Assembly (NCBI GenBank): GCA_900320865.1
Contig: ONTT01000005.1
Coordinates: 38,365 to 102,364, forward strand
Direction of reading: 5' to 3'
Length of the DNA stretch: 64,000 nt
DNA from: an uncultured Bacteroidales bacterium
Lineage (GTDB): Bacteria > Bacteroidota > Bacteroidia > Bacteroidales > Paludibacteraceae
Position 1 is the stretch's first letter; every line of letters begins with the position of its first letter. The translations under genes were made by a program, and so were the position numbers. Below, piece after piece: positions 32,643 through 40,532 of this stretch. The notes below the pieces were generated by a model. The model made no database searches. It saw only the letters and a list, made by a program, of their open reading frames with translations, and had not been told where the DNA came from.

Positions 32643-33340
32643 AAGCGATGATTTTTGCAGCGGGTTTGGGTACGCGTTTAAAACCGCTTACCGATACGAT
32701 ACCGAAGGCACTGGTGCCTCTGGCGGGTAAGCCGCTGTTGCAATGGCAGGTGGATAAGTTACGTGATGCCGGAATTACGGATATCATCGTCAATGTGCAC
32801 CATTTTCCTGATATGATCATCGACGTTATTCGTGCCAATAAGGGGTGGGGTTGTAATATCACGGTTTCGGATGAACGAGATATGCTTTTGGACACCGGAG
32901 GGGGCTTGAAGAAAGCGGTTGGTGAGGAGCCGATATTGGCCTGCAATGTGGATATATTATCCAATATAGACCTACGTGCACTCGTTGGCGCCTACGAACG
33001 GACGGGCGTTAGTCAATTGGTAGTAAGCGAAAGGAAGACGCAGCGCTATTTATGCTTTGATGATAAGGATCGCCTGTGCGGGTGGACTAATATTGCTACT
33101 GGTGAAATTAAGGGTAAAGAAGGTCGTCATTTGGCGTTCAGCGGTTTGCAGATTTTGAATGGTGAGGCCTTGTATTTGCTTCAACAGATTCCTGAGGATA
33201 AGTTTTCATTGATTTCGTTTTATTTGGATGCTATGAATAAGACGCCGCTGCAGGCCTATGTGCCAGTGGATTATCGAATGATGGATGTCGGAAAAATAGA
33301 TCAAATAGAAGAGGCCGAGCGATTCGCCGAAAGCTTGTAA
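32639..33340 (+). CDS. murU: MurU-like sugar-1-phosphate nucleotidyltransferase
   Basis: 233 residues. IFAAGLGTRLKPLTDTIPKA and LVPLAGKPLLQWQVDKL are the nucleotidyltransferase signature, and LLDTGGGLKKAVG plus ACNVDILSNIDL fit the MurNAc-1-phosphate uridylyltransferase branch. It would convert MurNAc-1-phosphate, made by the AmgK-like kinase, to UDP-MurNAc. It overlaps the RapZ-C gene by 4 nt and ends at a bidirectional terminator shared with tRNA-Lys. Confidence 0.85.
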   Translation: MKAMIFAAGLGTRLKPLTDTIPKALVPLAGKPLLQWQVDKLRDAGITDIIVNVHHFPDMIIDVIRANKGWGCNITVSDERDMLLDTGGGLKKAVGEEPILACNVDILSNIDLRALVGAYERTGVSQLVVSERKTQRYLCFDDKDRLCGWTNIATGEIKGKEGRHLAFSGLQILNGEALYLLQQIPEDKFSLISFYLDAMNKTPLQAYVPVDYRMMDVGKIDQIEEAERFAESL

Positions 33341-33345
33341 AACAA

Positions 33346-33372
33346 GAAAAGATGCCGTTTGGCATCTTTTTT
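33346..33372. terminator. Bidirectional terminator between murU and tRNA-Lys
   Basis: GATGCC-gttt-GGCATC (33351-33366) is flanked by A-rich sequence on the left and T6 on the right, so it can stop both convergent units. Confidence 0.85.
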
Positions 33373-33374
33373 GT

Positions 33375-33450
33375 TGGTGTCCCCCGAGGGACTCGAACCC
33401 TCGACCCACTGATTAAGAGTCAGTTGCTCTACCAACTGAGCTAGGGAGAC
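33375..33450 (-). tRNA. tRNA-Lys (anticodon CTT), CCA encoded
   Basis: The minus strand folds as a full cloverleaf. Acceptor stem GTCTCCC / GGGGGAC, D-arm AGCTCAGTTGGTAGAGC, anticodon arm CTGA-CTCTTAA-TCAG with CTT at positions 34-36, T-arm GAGGGTTCGAGTCCCTC, discriminator A and encoded CCA (33375-33377). Confidence 0.95.
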
Positions 33451-33473
33451 TTCGCGTTTTTCAAAAGCGGGTG

Positions 33474-33505
33474 CAAAAGTACTGCTTTTTTTTGACATAC
33501 GCAAA
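33474..33505 (-). promoter_or_regulatory. Promoter of tRNA-Lys
   Basis: Minus strand: TTTG (33502-33505), 20 bp gap, TACTTTTG (33474-33481), about 24 bp before the mature 5' end. Confidence 0.8.
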
Positions 33506-33541
33506 TATTTTTGCAAAAAAAATACAAATAGAGGTTATTTT

Positions 33542-33573
33542 TTTGCTCATATCAATTTTTTTTGTTAATTTTG
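33542..33573 (+). promoter_or_regulatory. Promoter of the histidine kinase
   Basis: TTTG (33542-33545), 20 bp gap, TAATTTTG (33566-33573). The ATG follows after only 7 nt, so the transcript may be leaderless. Confidence 0.75.
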
Positions 33574-33580
33574 CAGCCAA

Positions 33581-35599
33581 ATGCATAGAGGTTTTCGATA
33601 TATTGTAATTGTGGCAATGGCCGTGCTGTCGCTCTCGTTCTGCTCCTGTTCTTCTGAAGAGCAAGTTTTGCAGAAACGTCAAGAGCATGCTGAACGTCAG
33701 ACAGCGGCTTTGTGTGAAGCCTTGGCTCGTAACACATCCTTGGATTCCATTCGCTCTATCACAGAGCAAAATGAGGATGTGTTTTTTTATATTTTTGACA
33801 CTCGCCGAATGGTATATTGGTCCACCAATCGTTTAGCCGGGGATGAGGTTTTTGTGACGGTTTACGATACCTGGCGGGACATGCATTTTAAGAATGCGGA
33901 GACCCGTGCGAGATGGACTAGAGCCGGGATTTATAATGTACTGACCGTCATTCCTGTGAAGTATGCTGAACTGCAGGATATTCCGGATATTCAGGCCATC
34001 GCTTCGCAAACTTTCTCTTTTAGAGAAATGTTGGAGGTAGAAGAAGAGCCTTCGGCGTTTTCCATCAATCCGTATTACTATATCATTATCGGTATTTTTG
34101 TTCTGATGGTCTTCTTCGGTTTGATGGGTTTGTTGCGCTATCGGGGTATCCGTAATATGCGTCTCTCTACGCGTATTATGTATATTATTATGGCCTGTGT
34201 CTTGGCGGTGTTCATCTATTTGTTTGTGATGTCAATGAGGTATGTGAATGCGAACTTCGAGCAGCGTCAACGCAAAGAGTTGCAGACACGATCCGAATAC
34301 ATTCAGTCCTATTTGCGCTCCTTGTATTATTGGGATCAGACGCTTACCTCTACTCAAGCTTCCGGATTGTCGGTAGATCTGCACGATTTGGGATTTGATA
34401 TCAACCAGGATATACATGTTTATAGCTTGAATGGCGAGTTGTTGGCGTCTTCTTCGAGTGCCCTTTTCTCGGGCGGTGTGTTGTCGCGTAGGATGTCACC
34501 TGAGGCCTTGTATAGCCGTACACACTCGGCTGTTTGCTATGAGCAAATAGCTTCACATCAGTATCTCGTTTCGTACGTGCCTTTCTATAACGGTGCGTTC
34601 GTCCCGATAGGTTACATTGCATTACCGTATTTCTTGAGTGAGCAAACGCGCAGTGCGGAGTTGAATGACTTATTGTCGCGTCTCTTGCCACCGTATTTGA
34701 TCGTCCTTTTCTTAGCCCTTGTCTTCTCATTCTGGGCAGCCAAGAGTATGACAGCACCTATCTCGATGCTGAATGATAAGATGCGTCATTTTAAGATAGG
34801 TGCGAAGGATAATCATATTCAGTATCCATATCACGATGAGTTGGGTGCGCTCGTAGAGCGCTATAATCTATTGGTGGACCAGGTAGAACAATCTGCGGAG
34901 CAGTTAGCTCGTGCTGAACGGGAGGGGGCATGGCGCACAATGGCGCGTCAGATTGCGCATGAGATCAATAATCCTTTGACACCGATGAAGTTGTCGGTGC
35001 AGAAACTTCAACGCCTGCGCGGTTCAGAAGGTTTCGATGCGTATTTTGAGAAGGCCGCTCCGATGCTTATCTCGGAGATTGATAACTTAGCGCACATCGC
35101 GCAGTCGTTCTCTACGTTTGCAAAACAACCGGAAGTGGTGACCGATGAGGTGGATATAGCTGTGAAGTTATCGCAAGTGATCACCCTTCAGCGGGCGAAT
35201 GATGCCCACATCCCAATTCGCTACATCGGAGCCGATAGTGGTGTGATGGTGATGGCCGATCAGGAGCAGGTTGCACAGGTGTTTGTTAACATCATCCGAA
35301 ATGCGCTGCAAGCCATGGAAAATCAACCTCAGGAAGCGAATCGAACTCCCGATATCATTGTGGTGCTCAATGCGGCTTATTCGGAGCGTGAAGTGCAAAT
35401 TTCGATTTCCGATAACGGTCCCGGAATACCACTTGATATTCAACCGAAGATCTTCCAGCCGAACTTCACGACAAAGTCGAATGGTAATGGCTTGGGATTA
35501 GCCATTAGCAAGCATATTATCGAGGGAACCGGAGGCCGTATTTCCTTTGAAACCTCGGATAAAGGAACCACATTTAGGATATATTTCCTAAAAAAATGA
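33581..35599 (+). CDS. NtrY-like membrane sensor histidine kinase
   Basis: 672 residues. A hydrophobic N-terminus with FCSC, a first periplasmic domain (25-160), a helix pair near 168-220 (YYYIIIGIFVLMVFFGLMGL and MYIIMACVLAVFIYLF), a second sensor region (220-365), a further helix (PPYLIVLFLALVFSFWAAKS) with HAMP, the dimerisation/phosphoacceptor segment ARQIAHEINNPLTPMKLSVQ with H460, and an HATPase_c domain (NIIRNALQAMEN, DNGPGIP, NGLGLAISKHII). The His box is of the NtrB/NtrY type, often paired with NtrC-like regulators, yet no response regulator lies nearby. The start is chosen because a later in-frame ATG would remove the charged N-terminus. Confidence 0.9.
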   Translation: MHRGFRYIVIVAMAVLSLSFCSCSSEEQVLQKRQEHAERQTAALCEALARNTSLDSIRSITEQNEDVFFYIFDTRRMVYWSTNRLAGDEVFVTVYDTWRDMHFKNAETRARWTRAGIYNVLTVIPVKYAELQDIPDIQAIASQTFSFREMLEVEEEPSAFSINPYYYIIIGIFVLMVFFGLMGLLRYRGIRNMRLSTRIMYIIMACVLAVFIYLFVMSMRYVNANFEQRQRKELQTRSEYIQSYLRSLYYWDQTLTSTQASGLSVDLHDLGFDINQDIHVYSLNGELLASSSSALFSGGVLSRRMSPEALYSRTHSAVCYEQIASHQYLVSYVPFYNGAFVPIGYIALPYFLSEQTRSAELNDLLSRLLPPYLIVLFLALVFSFWAAKSMTAPISMLNDKMRHFKIGAKDNHIQYPYHDELGALVERYNLLVDQVEQSAEQLARAEREGAWRTMARQIAHEINNPLTPMKLSVQKLQRLRGSEGFDAYFEKAAPMLISEIDNLAHIAQSFSTFAKQPEVVTDEVDIAVKLSQVITLQRANDAHIPIRYIGADSGVMVMADQEQVAQVFVNIIRNALQAMENQPQEANRTPDIIVVLNAAYSEREVQISISDNGPGIPLDIQPKIFQPNFTTKSNGNGLGLAISKHIIEGTGGRISFETSDKGTTFRIYFLKK

Positions 35600-35616
35600 C
35601 GTAAATCACAAAAAAA

Positions 35617-35648
35617 TTTGTGTATTTCAAAAAAAAATTGTAATTTTG
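35617..35648 (+). promoter_or_regulatory. Promoter of the LPP20/PEGA operon
   Basis: TTTG (35617-35620), 20 bp gap, TAATTTTG (35641-35648), 24 bp before the start codon. Confidence 0.85.
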
Positions 35649-35672
35649 CGGCCGTTATATACTATATTCTCT

Positions 35673-37472
35673 ATGAAAGCTCGAAAATTCATAATTTTAT
35701 GGGTAGCAGCCGTGTTCTGCGGTGGTTCTCTTTTTGCACAGAGTATAGAGTCTATCAAGGCCAGCAGTAAGTGGCTTTGGGGCGAGGGAAACGGTGAGAC
35801 GTTGGAAGAGGCGGATCAGCGTGCTTTGCGGGATTTGGGTAGCCAGATTTCGTTGAGTGTGGTGAGTTCGACTCAGACGGAGATAGAGAACCAGCAGTAT
35901 GGTGATGAGGCCATCTCTTCCACGCGCACGAAAGGAACCACGCAGATTGGATCAAATGTGACGCTGAATAACTGTCAGCGAATAGTTACGAAGCATAAGA
36001 ACTCTTATCAGGTGCTGCGGTATATTGAAAAATCGGAGATCGATAAGATGTACGAGCGCCTGGAGCAGAAGATTCGGGAGCTGGTAGAGCAAGCCAAGAA
36101 GGCAGAGGCACAAGAGAAGATCGGTGACGCGCTGCGTTTTAACTACTGGGCGTTTAAGTTAATTTCCGCCCTGCCGACGGAGCGTCAGTATGCGCTGCGA
36201 GGTGAAAATGGAATGCTGATGTCGGAGTTGACCAGTGGTATTGCTGAGATGATGAATGCCGTCCAAGTGGAAGCTAAGGGTGTGATGAATGGTGAGGACA
36301 ACAAGACAGTTGAGCTGCGCTTTGTATATAAGGGTAAACCCATGGTAAATGGCGACTTCTACTATAATGATGGTTCGGATTGGATGCCTGCGAAGATCAA
36401 GGACGGAGTGGGTGTAGCGGAAATCCCGAATCACTTGAGTCGATTTAATGTGCGCCTGGAGTACGAGTATCGTTATCTTTGGAAGAGCGACCCGACGGTT
36501 CAGACTATATTGCAGCAAAACCCTCAGTTGATGCCGTTCCCCGGTAGTAGCAAGTCGGTGCTTTTGAGCAGTGCACCTAAGCAGGAGACGCAGTTTTCCA
36601 GTGTCAAAGAATTAACGAAGACGATTCGTACGGATGCAATCGGTTATGCTATCGCCCCGAAGGATATCAAGCAACAGGCTAAGATTATCTATCCGATTGT
36701 GGACGCGATAGAAACCAAACACTTCGATGCCATTCGCCCGTATTTCACGGAAGAGGGATGGAAATGGTATGAGAAGCTGGTGAAGTTCGGCAATGCGAAA
36801 ATCATCGAGAAGCCGGAGTTGCAGATCACTGCCTTTGAGGACGGCTATCTGGTGCGCGGCGTGAAGGCGAACTTCAGTTTTAAGAAGAACAACACTCAGT
36901 TTGTTGAGGATCTGGTGTTCTATCTCAAGGACGATTTGGTTCAGGCCGTTAACTTCGGATTGGAACAGTCGGCAATACAAGATATCAAAAGCCAAGGAGA
37001 CTGGAATGATACATCTCGTTTGGTGCTGATTAATTTCCTGGAGAACTACAAGACGGCTTATGCTTTGGAGCGTCTGGATTACTTGGAGGCAGTGTTCTCG
37101 GATGATGCGCTCATCATCGTCGGAAACAAAGTGCCGCAGAAACGGAAGATGGAGATACAGGCGGAAGATATGGACCTGTATAATAAGAAACGTCTTACCA
37201 AAAGCGAATATATTGCGCACATGCGGCAGGTGTTTGACAAACAGGAATTTGTGAATATCCATTTTGAGGATGCTTCGGTCAAGAAGACCAGTCGTAAAAA
37301 TGAGCGTTATCAGATTCTGATCAAGCAGATTTATTCATCGGCAACTTATGCTGATACCGGTTATTTATTCCTGTTGGCGGACTTGACAGACCCGAAGAAT
37401 CCGATCATACATGTGCGCGTGTGGGATGAACAAAAAAATAACTTGATGAATTATGGCGAATGGAATTATTAA
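35673..37472 (+). CDS. LPP20-domain secreted protein, large form
   Basis: 599 residues. A signal peptide (KARKFIILWVAAVFCGGSLF, cleavage after FAQ) precedes an LPP20/FlgO-like domain (KWLWGEGNGETLEEADQRAL, then SQISLSVVSST and IVTKHKNSYQVLRYIEKSE). A coiled coil follows (MYERLEQKIRELVEQAKKAE). The central and C-terminal parts (about 200-599) are unfamiliar mixed alpha/beta. The ATG at 35646 overlaps the promoter, so 35673 is used. It is the first gene of a four-gene operon with a PEGA protein, a small LPP20 protein and a transglutaminase-like protein; function unknown, location periplasm or outer membrane. Confidence 0.72.
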   Translation: MKARKFIILWVAAVFCGGSLFAQSIESIKASSKWLWGEGNGETLEEADQRALRDLGSQISLSVVSSTQTEIENQQYGDEAISSTRTKGTTQIGSNVTLNNCQRIVTKHKNSYQVLRYIEKSEIDKMYERLEQKIRELVEQAKKAEAQEKIGDALRFNYWAFKLISALPTERQYALRGENGMLMSELTSGIAEMMNAVQVEAKGVMNGEDNKTVELRFVYKGKPMVNGDFYYNDGSDWMPAKIKDGVGVAEIPNHLSRFNVRLEYEYRYLWKSDPTVQTILQQNPQLMPFPGSSKSVLLSSAPKQETQFSSVKELTKTIRTDAIGYAIAPKDIKQQAKIIYPIVDAIETKHFDAIRPYFTEEGWKWYEKLVKFGNAKIIEKPELQITAFEDGYLVRGVKANFSFKKNNTQFVEDLVFYLKDDLVQAVNFGLEQSAIQDIKSQGDWNDTSRLVLINFLENYKTAYALERLDYLEAVFSDDALIIVGNKVPQKRKMEIQAEDMDLYNKKRLTKSEYIAHMRQVFDKQEFVNIHFEDASVKKTSRKNERYQILIKQIYSSATYADTGYLFLLADLTDPKNPIIHVRVWDEQKNNLMNYGEWNY

Positions 37473-39738
37473 ATCGTGGTTAATCGTCCTGCTGTTGGGC
37501 ATGGCGGTTGGCATGTCGGCACAGCAATATCAGGTAAAAGCGACAGAGTGTAGCGAGGATATGATGGATTTCTCGCAGCGTTCGACGCGGGTAGTGGACC
37601 AGAACGGCGACCAATGCGCTGTGCTGCGTATAGAATCGGCTATTCCCGGTTTGCTGAAGTTTGAGCTTGGTGCACAAGATATCGAACATAAAGAGATTAA
37701 GGACGATGAAGTATGGCTGTGGGTGAGCACGAGTGTGAAGAAAATAACCATTCGTTGTGATGGCTGTAAGCCTTTAAAGGACTATCGCCCGGGTAATTTG
37801 GAAGGTGGACATATCTATCATTTTAAGGTGACGACGGGTCACCCCAAAGAGCAAGCGACTAAGCAGCATATGCACATCTTATGTCATCAGGTGCCGTTCT
37901 TCGTTTCGATAGACGGAAAGCCGGCCGTGGAGTCAACAAAGAACCAGTTCTCGCAAGAGTTGAGTTTGGGTACGCATAATATCGTTGTTTCAGCGACTCA
38001 TTATAAGTCGTTCTCCAAGGATATCAAGTTGACTCGTTCGGCGGCTTCGCGTGATACGGTGACCTTGGATCCTAACTACGGTACTGTAACTATCCGTCCG
38101 AATGTGCAGGGCTGTAAGTTGTTTATCGACAATCAGGAGTATGGCATCAATGGTGAGATAAAACTGGACGTGGGTCAGCACCAGATCTCTGTTCGTAAAG
38201 ACAAATATACCTCGCATGAAGAGAAGATAGTTGTCCATATTGGCGATAAGCATATCGTGAACGCTAATCTAACGCCTAACTTCATTTCGGTAACCATTAC
38301 GGCGAAGGAGCCGGAGACGGAGATTTATATCAATGAAGAATATAAGGGCGTTGGAAAATGTGTGTTTGAGTTTGACTACAACGAGCGTTACGATATTGAG
38401 GGGCGTCGAAAAGGCTGCCAGCCCCACATCGTAGATCGTCACGACTTCAATGCCAATTCGCCGAAAACAATTGCCATTCCGGAGTTGAAGCGTCTGTACG
38501 GAAAATTGAATATCTCTTTCTTACCGAAGGAGGCTACGTTGAAGATCGATGGTATCACCCGTCCTACGAAGAACGGTGAGTTCAGTGATTCGCGAATGCC
38601 TATTGGTCAGCATGTGATTCAGGTGCGTCATGACGACTATCGTTCGGCAGAAGAGACGGTAATTATTGAGAACGGTGAACTGACGGCAAAGAGTTATGAA
38701 CTGATTAAGGTGCCCACAGGCATTGTGACCATTAAGACGGACGAAGGTGTGGCGATTTTGCTGCGTCAAGATAACGACCTGATTTACAAGAGTTCGTCCG
38801 AATGGACAGGTAAGTTACCGATAGGAGAGAATGAGATTGTATTACGCAACACCGATGGGTTGGAATGCGAGTATAAGATTCTTGTGGATGAAGATAAGAA
38901 GATGGAGAAGAAACTGAAGTTCTTCCGTAACTTAAAAGTCTCGGCTCCTACCGGTTCAAAAGTGATGATTCAATCCGATGAGGAGAATAAGGAATACAGT
39001 GCAAATAAGAAGTTAACGCTGCAGCCTCAGGAGTATACGGTAATTGTATCTCGTAAGAACTACGCTGATTGGATCTCTACTGTGGACTTGTCTCCGGCTC
39101 GTTCCCAGTATGTGAAGCTGAATGCAGTAATGTATCGTGAAGGAGGCAGCACCTCGAGCAGTTCGAGTAGCAGTTCGTCGAGTAGTTCTACCAGTGCCGG
39201 TTCGACTCGCCGCGCATCGCGTTCAACGGACTTCCTGGATCGCTTCTATAGTTACTCGGGTGATTTCTATATCGGAGTGATGGGAATGGGTTATACGTAT
39301 AACATCGTCGATAAGACTCATTGGTTGAGTTTCAGTTTGCTGCCGATGCGTTTTAAGATGTTTGAGATGCACCTGTTTGATATCGAGACGAATATTACGA
39401 ACCCGGCCGCAGGAGGAGGACTGATGTCTCGCTGGATCTATAAACCGACGCTGCAGTTAGTCATCCCGGTTTATCAGAGCCTGAGTATCAACCTCTATGG
39501 GGGTGCAGGATTGGACATGAACTATGCGTTGAATACTATTGCAAAGAAGTCTATTGTAGCATCGAATGACTTCTATGCTGCAGCCGTAGCAGGTATCACT
39601 TTCCGTACGACAATGGCGTCTGTGATGCCAATTGATCTGTTTGCAGAATATCGCTATCCGATAGTAGGTCAAACGGATATACAGCCGCAAGGCTTCAGAG
39701 TAGGAATAAATATGAGTTTCGGAGCGCCGAAATGGTAA
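37453..39738 (+). CDS. PEGA-repeat protein with Ser-rich linker and C-terminal barrel-like domain
   Basis: 761 residues, starting inside the preceding gene (20-nt overlap). A signal peptide (SWLIVLLLGMAVGMSA) is followed by about 500 residues with several PEGA-type beta repeats (VPFFVSIDGKPAVEST, GTVTIRPNVQGCKLFIDNQE, ISVTITAKEPETEIYINEEY, LNISFLPKEATLKIDG). Residues near 565-590 form a Ser run (GSTSSSS...STSAGST). The last 150 residues look like an outer-membrane beta-barrel (FYIGVMGMGYTYNIV, FKMFEMHLFDIETNI, LFAEYRYPIV, FRVGINMSFGAPKW). PEGA repeats bind surface or wall ligands; I infer an outer-membrane anchored protein with a periplasmic arm. Confidence 0.75.
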   Translation: MANGIIKSWLIVLLLGMAVGMSAQQYQVKATECSEDMMDFSQRSTRVVDQNGDQCAVLRIESAIPGLLKFELGAQDIEHKEIKDDEVWLWVSTSVKKITIRCDGCKPLKDYRPGNLEGGHIYHFKVTTGHPKEQATKQHMHILCHQVPFFVSIDGKPAVESTKNQFSQELSLGTHNIVVSATHYKSFSKDIKLTRSAASRDTVTLDPNYGTVTIRPNVQGCKLFIDNQEYGINGEIKLDVGQHQISVRKDKYTSHEEKIVVHIGDKHIVNANLTPNFISVTITAKEPETEIYINEEYKGVGKCVFEFDYNERYDIEGRRKGCQPHIVDRHDFNANSPKTIAIPELKRLYGKLNISFLPKEATLKIDGITRPTKNGEFSDSRMPIGQHVIQVRHDDYRSAEETVIIENGELTAKSYELIKVPTGIVTIKTDEGVAILLRQDNDLIYKSSSEWTGKLPIGENEIVLRNTDGLECEYKILVDEDKKMEKKLKFFRNLKVSAPTGSKVMIQSDEENKEYSANKKLTLQPQEYTVIVSRKNYADWISTVDLSPARSQYVKLNAVMYREGGSTSSSSSSSSSSSSTSAGSTRRASRSTDFLDRFYSYSGDFYIGVMGMGYTYNIVDKTHWLSFSLLPMRFKMFEMHLFDIETNITNPAAGGGLMSRWIYKPTLQLVIPVYQSLSINLYGGAGLDMNYALNTIAKKSIVASNDFYAAAVAGITFRTTMASVMPIDLFAEYRYPIVGQTDIQPQGFRVGINMSFGAPKW

Positions 39739-39790
39739 GTATTTATATATAATTAACTAACTTTTTACTAACCCTCAAATTTTAAAAGTT

Positions 39791-40468
39791 ATGAAAAAAT
39801 TTTTGACGGTAGCAATGGCCTTAATCGTTGCATGTGGTGTTACATTCGCAGAGTCGAATGACCAGAAACAAATCCGCAAAGAGCGCCAAGAGATTACTAA
39901 ATTGGCAAAGAAAGAACTGAACACGAAAGTGGGCAAAGTCGTTAAGAAAGAAGCTAAACGTCTGAAAAAAGAAGGCTGGCAAGTAAAACCGGGTGCACTG
40001 CCCCTGGATAAACAGCTTGAGAGAGCTTACTTGATGCAGTACGAATATGATGAGGATCTGTTCCCGAAGTATATCATGGGTGAGGCTTCGTCTGTAGGTG
40101 AGAGCTATGATGCAGCTAAGACCGCTGCTTTGTCGCTGGCTATCACGAACCTTGCTGGTCAAATTCAGACCGAGGTAACTGCTTTGATCGAGAACACGGT
40201 AGCAAACAAACAATTGGATCCGGAAGATGCAGCATCCGTTGTTGAGTCTGTTATGGCAAGCAAGAACTTGATTTCTCAGTCTATCGGTCGTACGATTCCG
40301 GTAATGGAGTGCTTCCGCATCAACAGTAAGAAGAACAACGAGGTATTGGTTCGCATCGCTTACAACAGCGAGATGGCAAAGCAGGCTGCTAAGAAAGCCA
40401 TCCGTCAGGATCTGGAAGAGAAGGGCAAGAAACTGCACGGTCAGTTAGACCAAGTATTAGGCTTCTAA
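39791..40468 (+). CDS. Small LPP20-family secreted protein
   Basis: 225 residues. Signal peptide (KKFLTVAMALIVACGVTFAE), then a highly basic coiled coil (QIRKERQEITKLAKKELNTK, VVKKEAKRLKKEG), then an LPP20-like domain (YIMGEASSVGESYDAAKTAA, LAGQIQTEVTALIENTV and the end GQLDQVLGF). The cysteine in the signal is not in a good lipobox, so it is probably soluble in the periplasm. It repeats in small form the domain of the operon's first gene. Confidence 0.75.
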   Translation: MKKFLTVAMALIVACGVTFAESNDQKQIRKERQEITKLAKKELNTKVGKVVKKEAKRLKKEGWQVKPGALPLDKQLERAYLMQYEYDEDLFPKYIMGEASSVGESYDAAKTAALSLAITNLAGQIQTEVTALIENTVANKQLDPEDAASVVESVMASKNLISQSIGRTIPVMECFRINSKKNNEVLVRIAYNSEMAKQAAKKAIRQDLEEKGKKLHGQLDQVLGF

Positions 40469-40532
40469 TGGAAGCAATAGGGTAGAGGTGGCTGAAACCC
40501 GCCTCTATTCACTATTTATCTTCGTGATAGTT

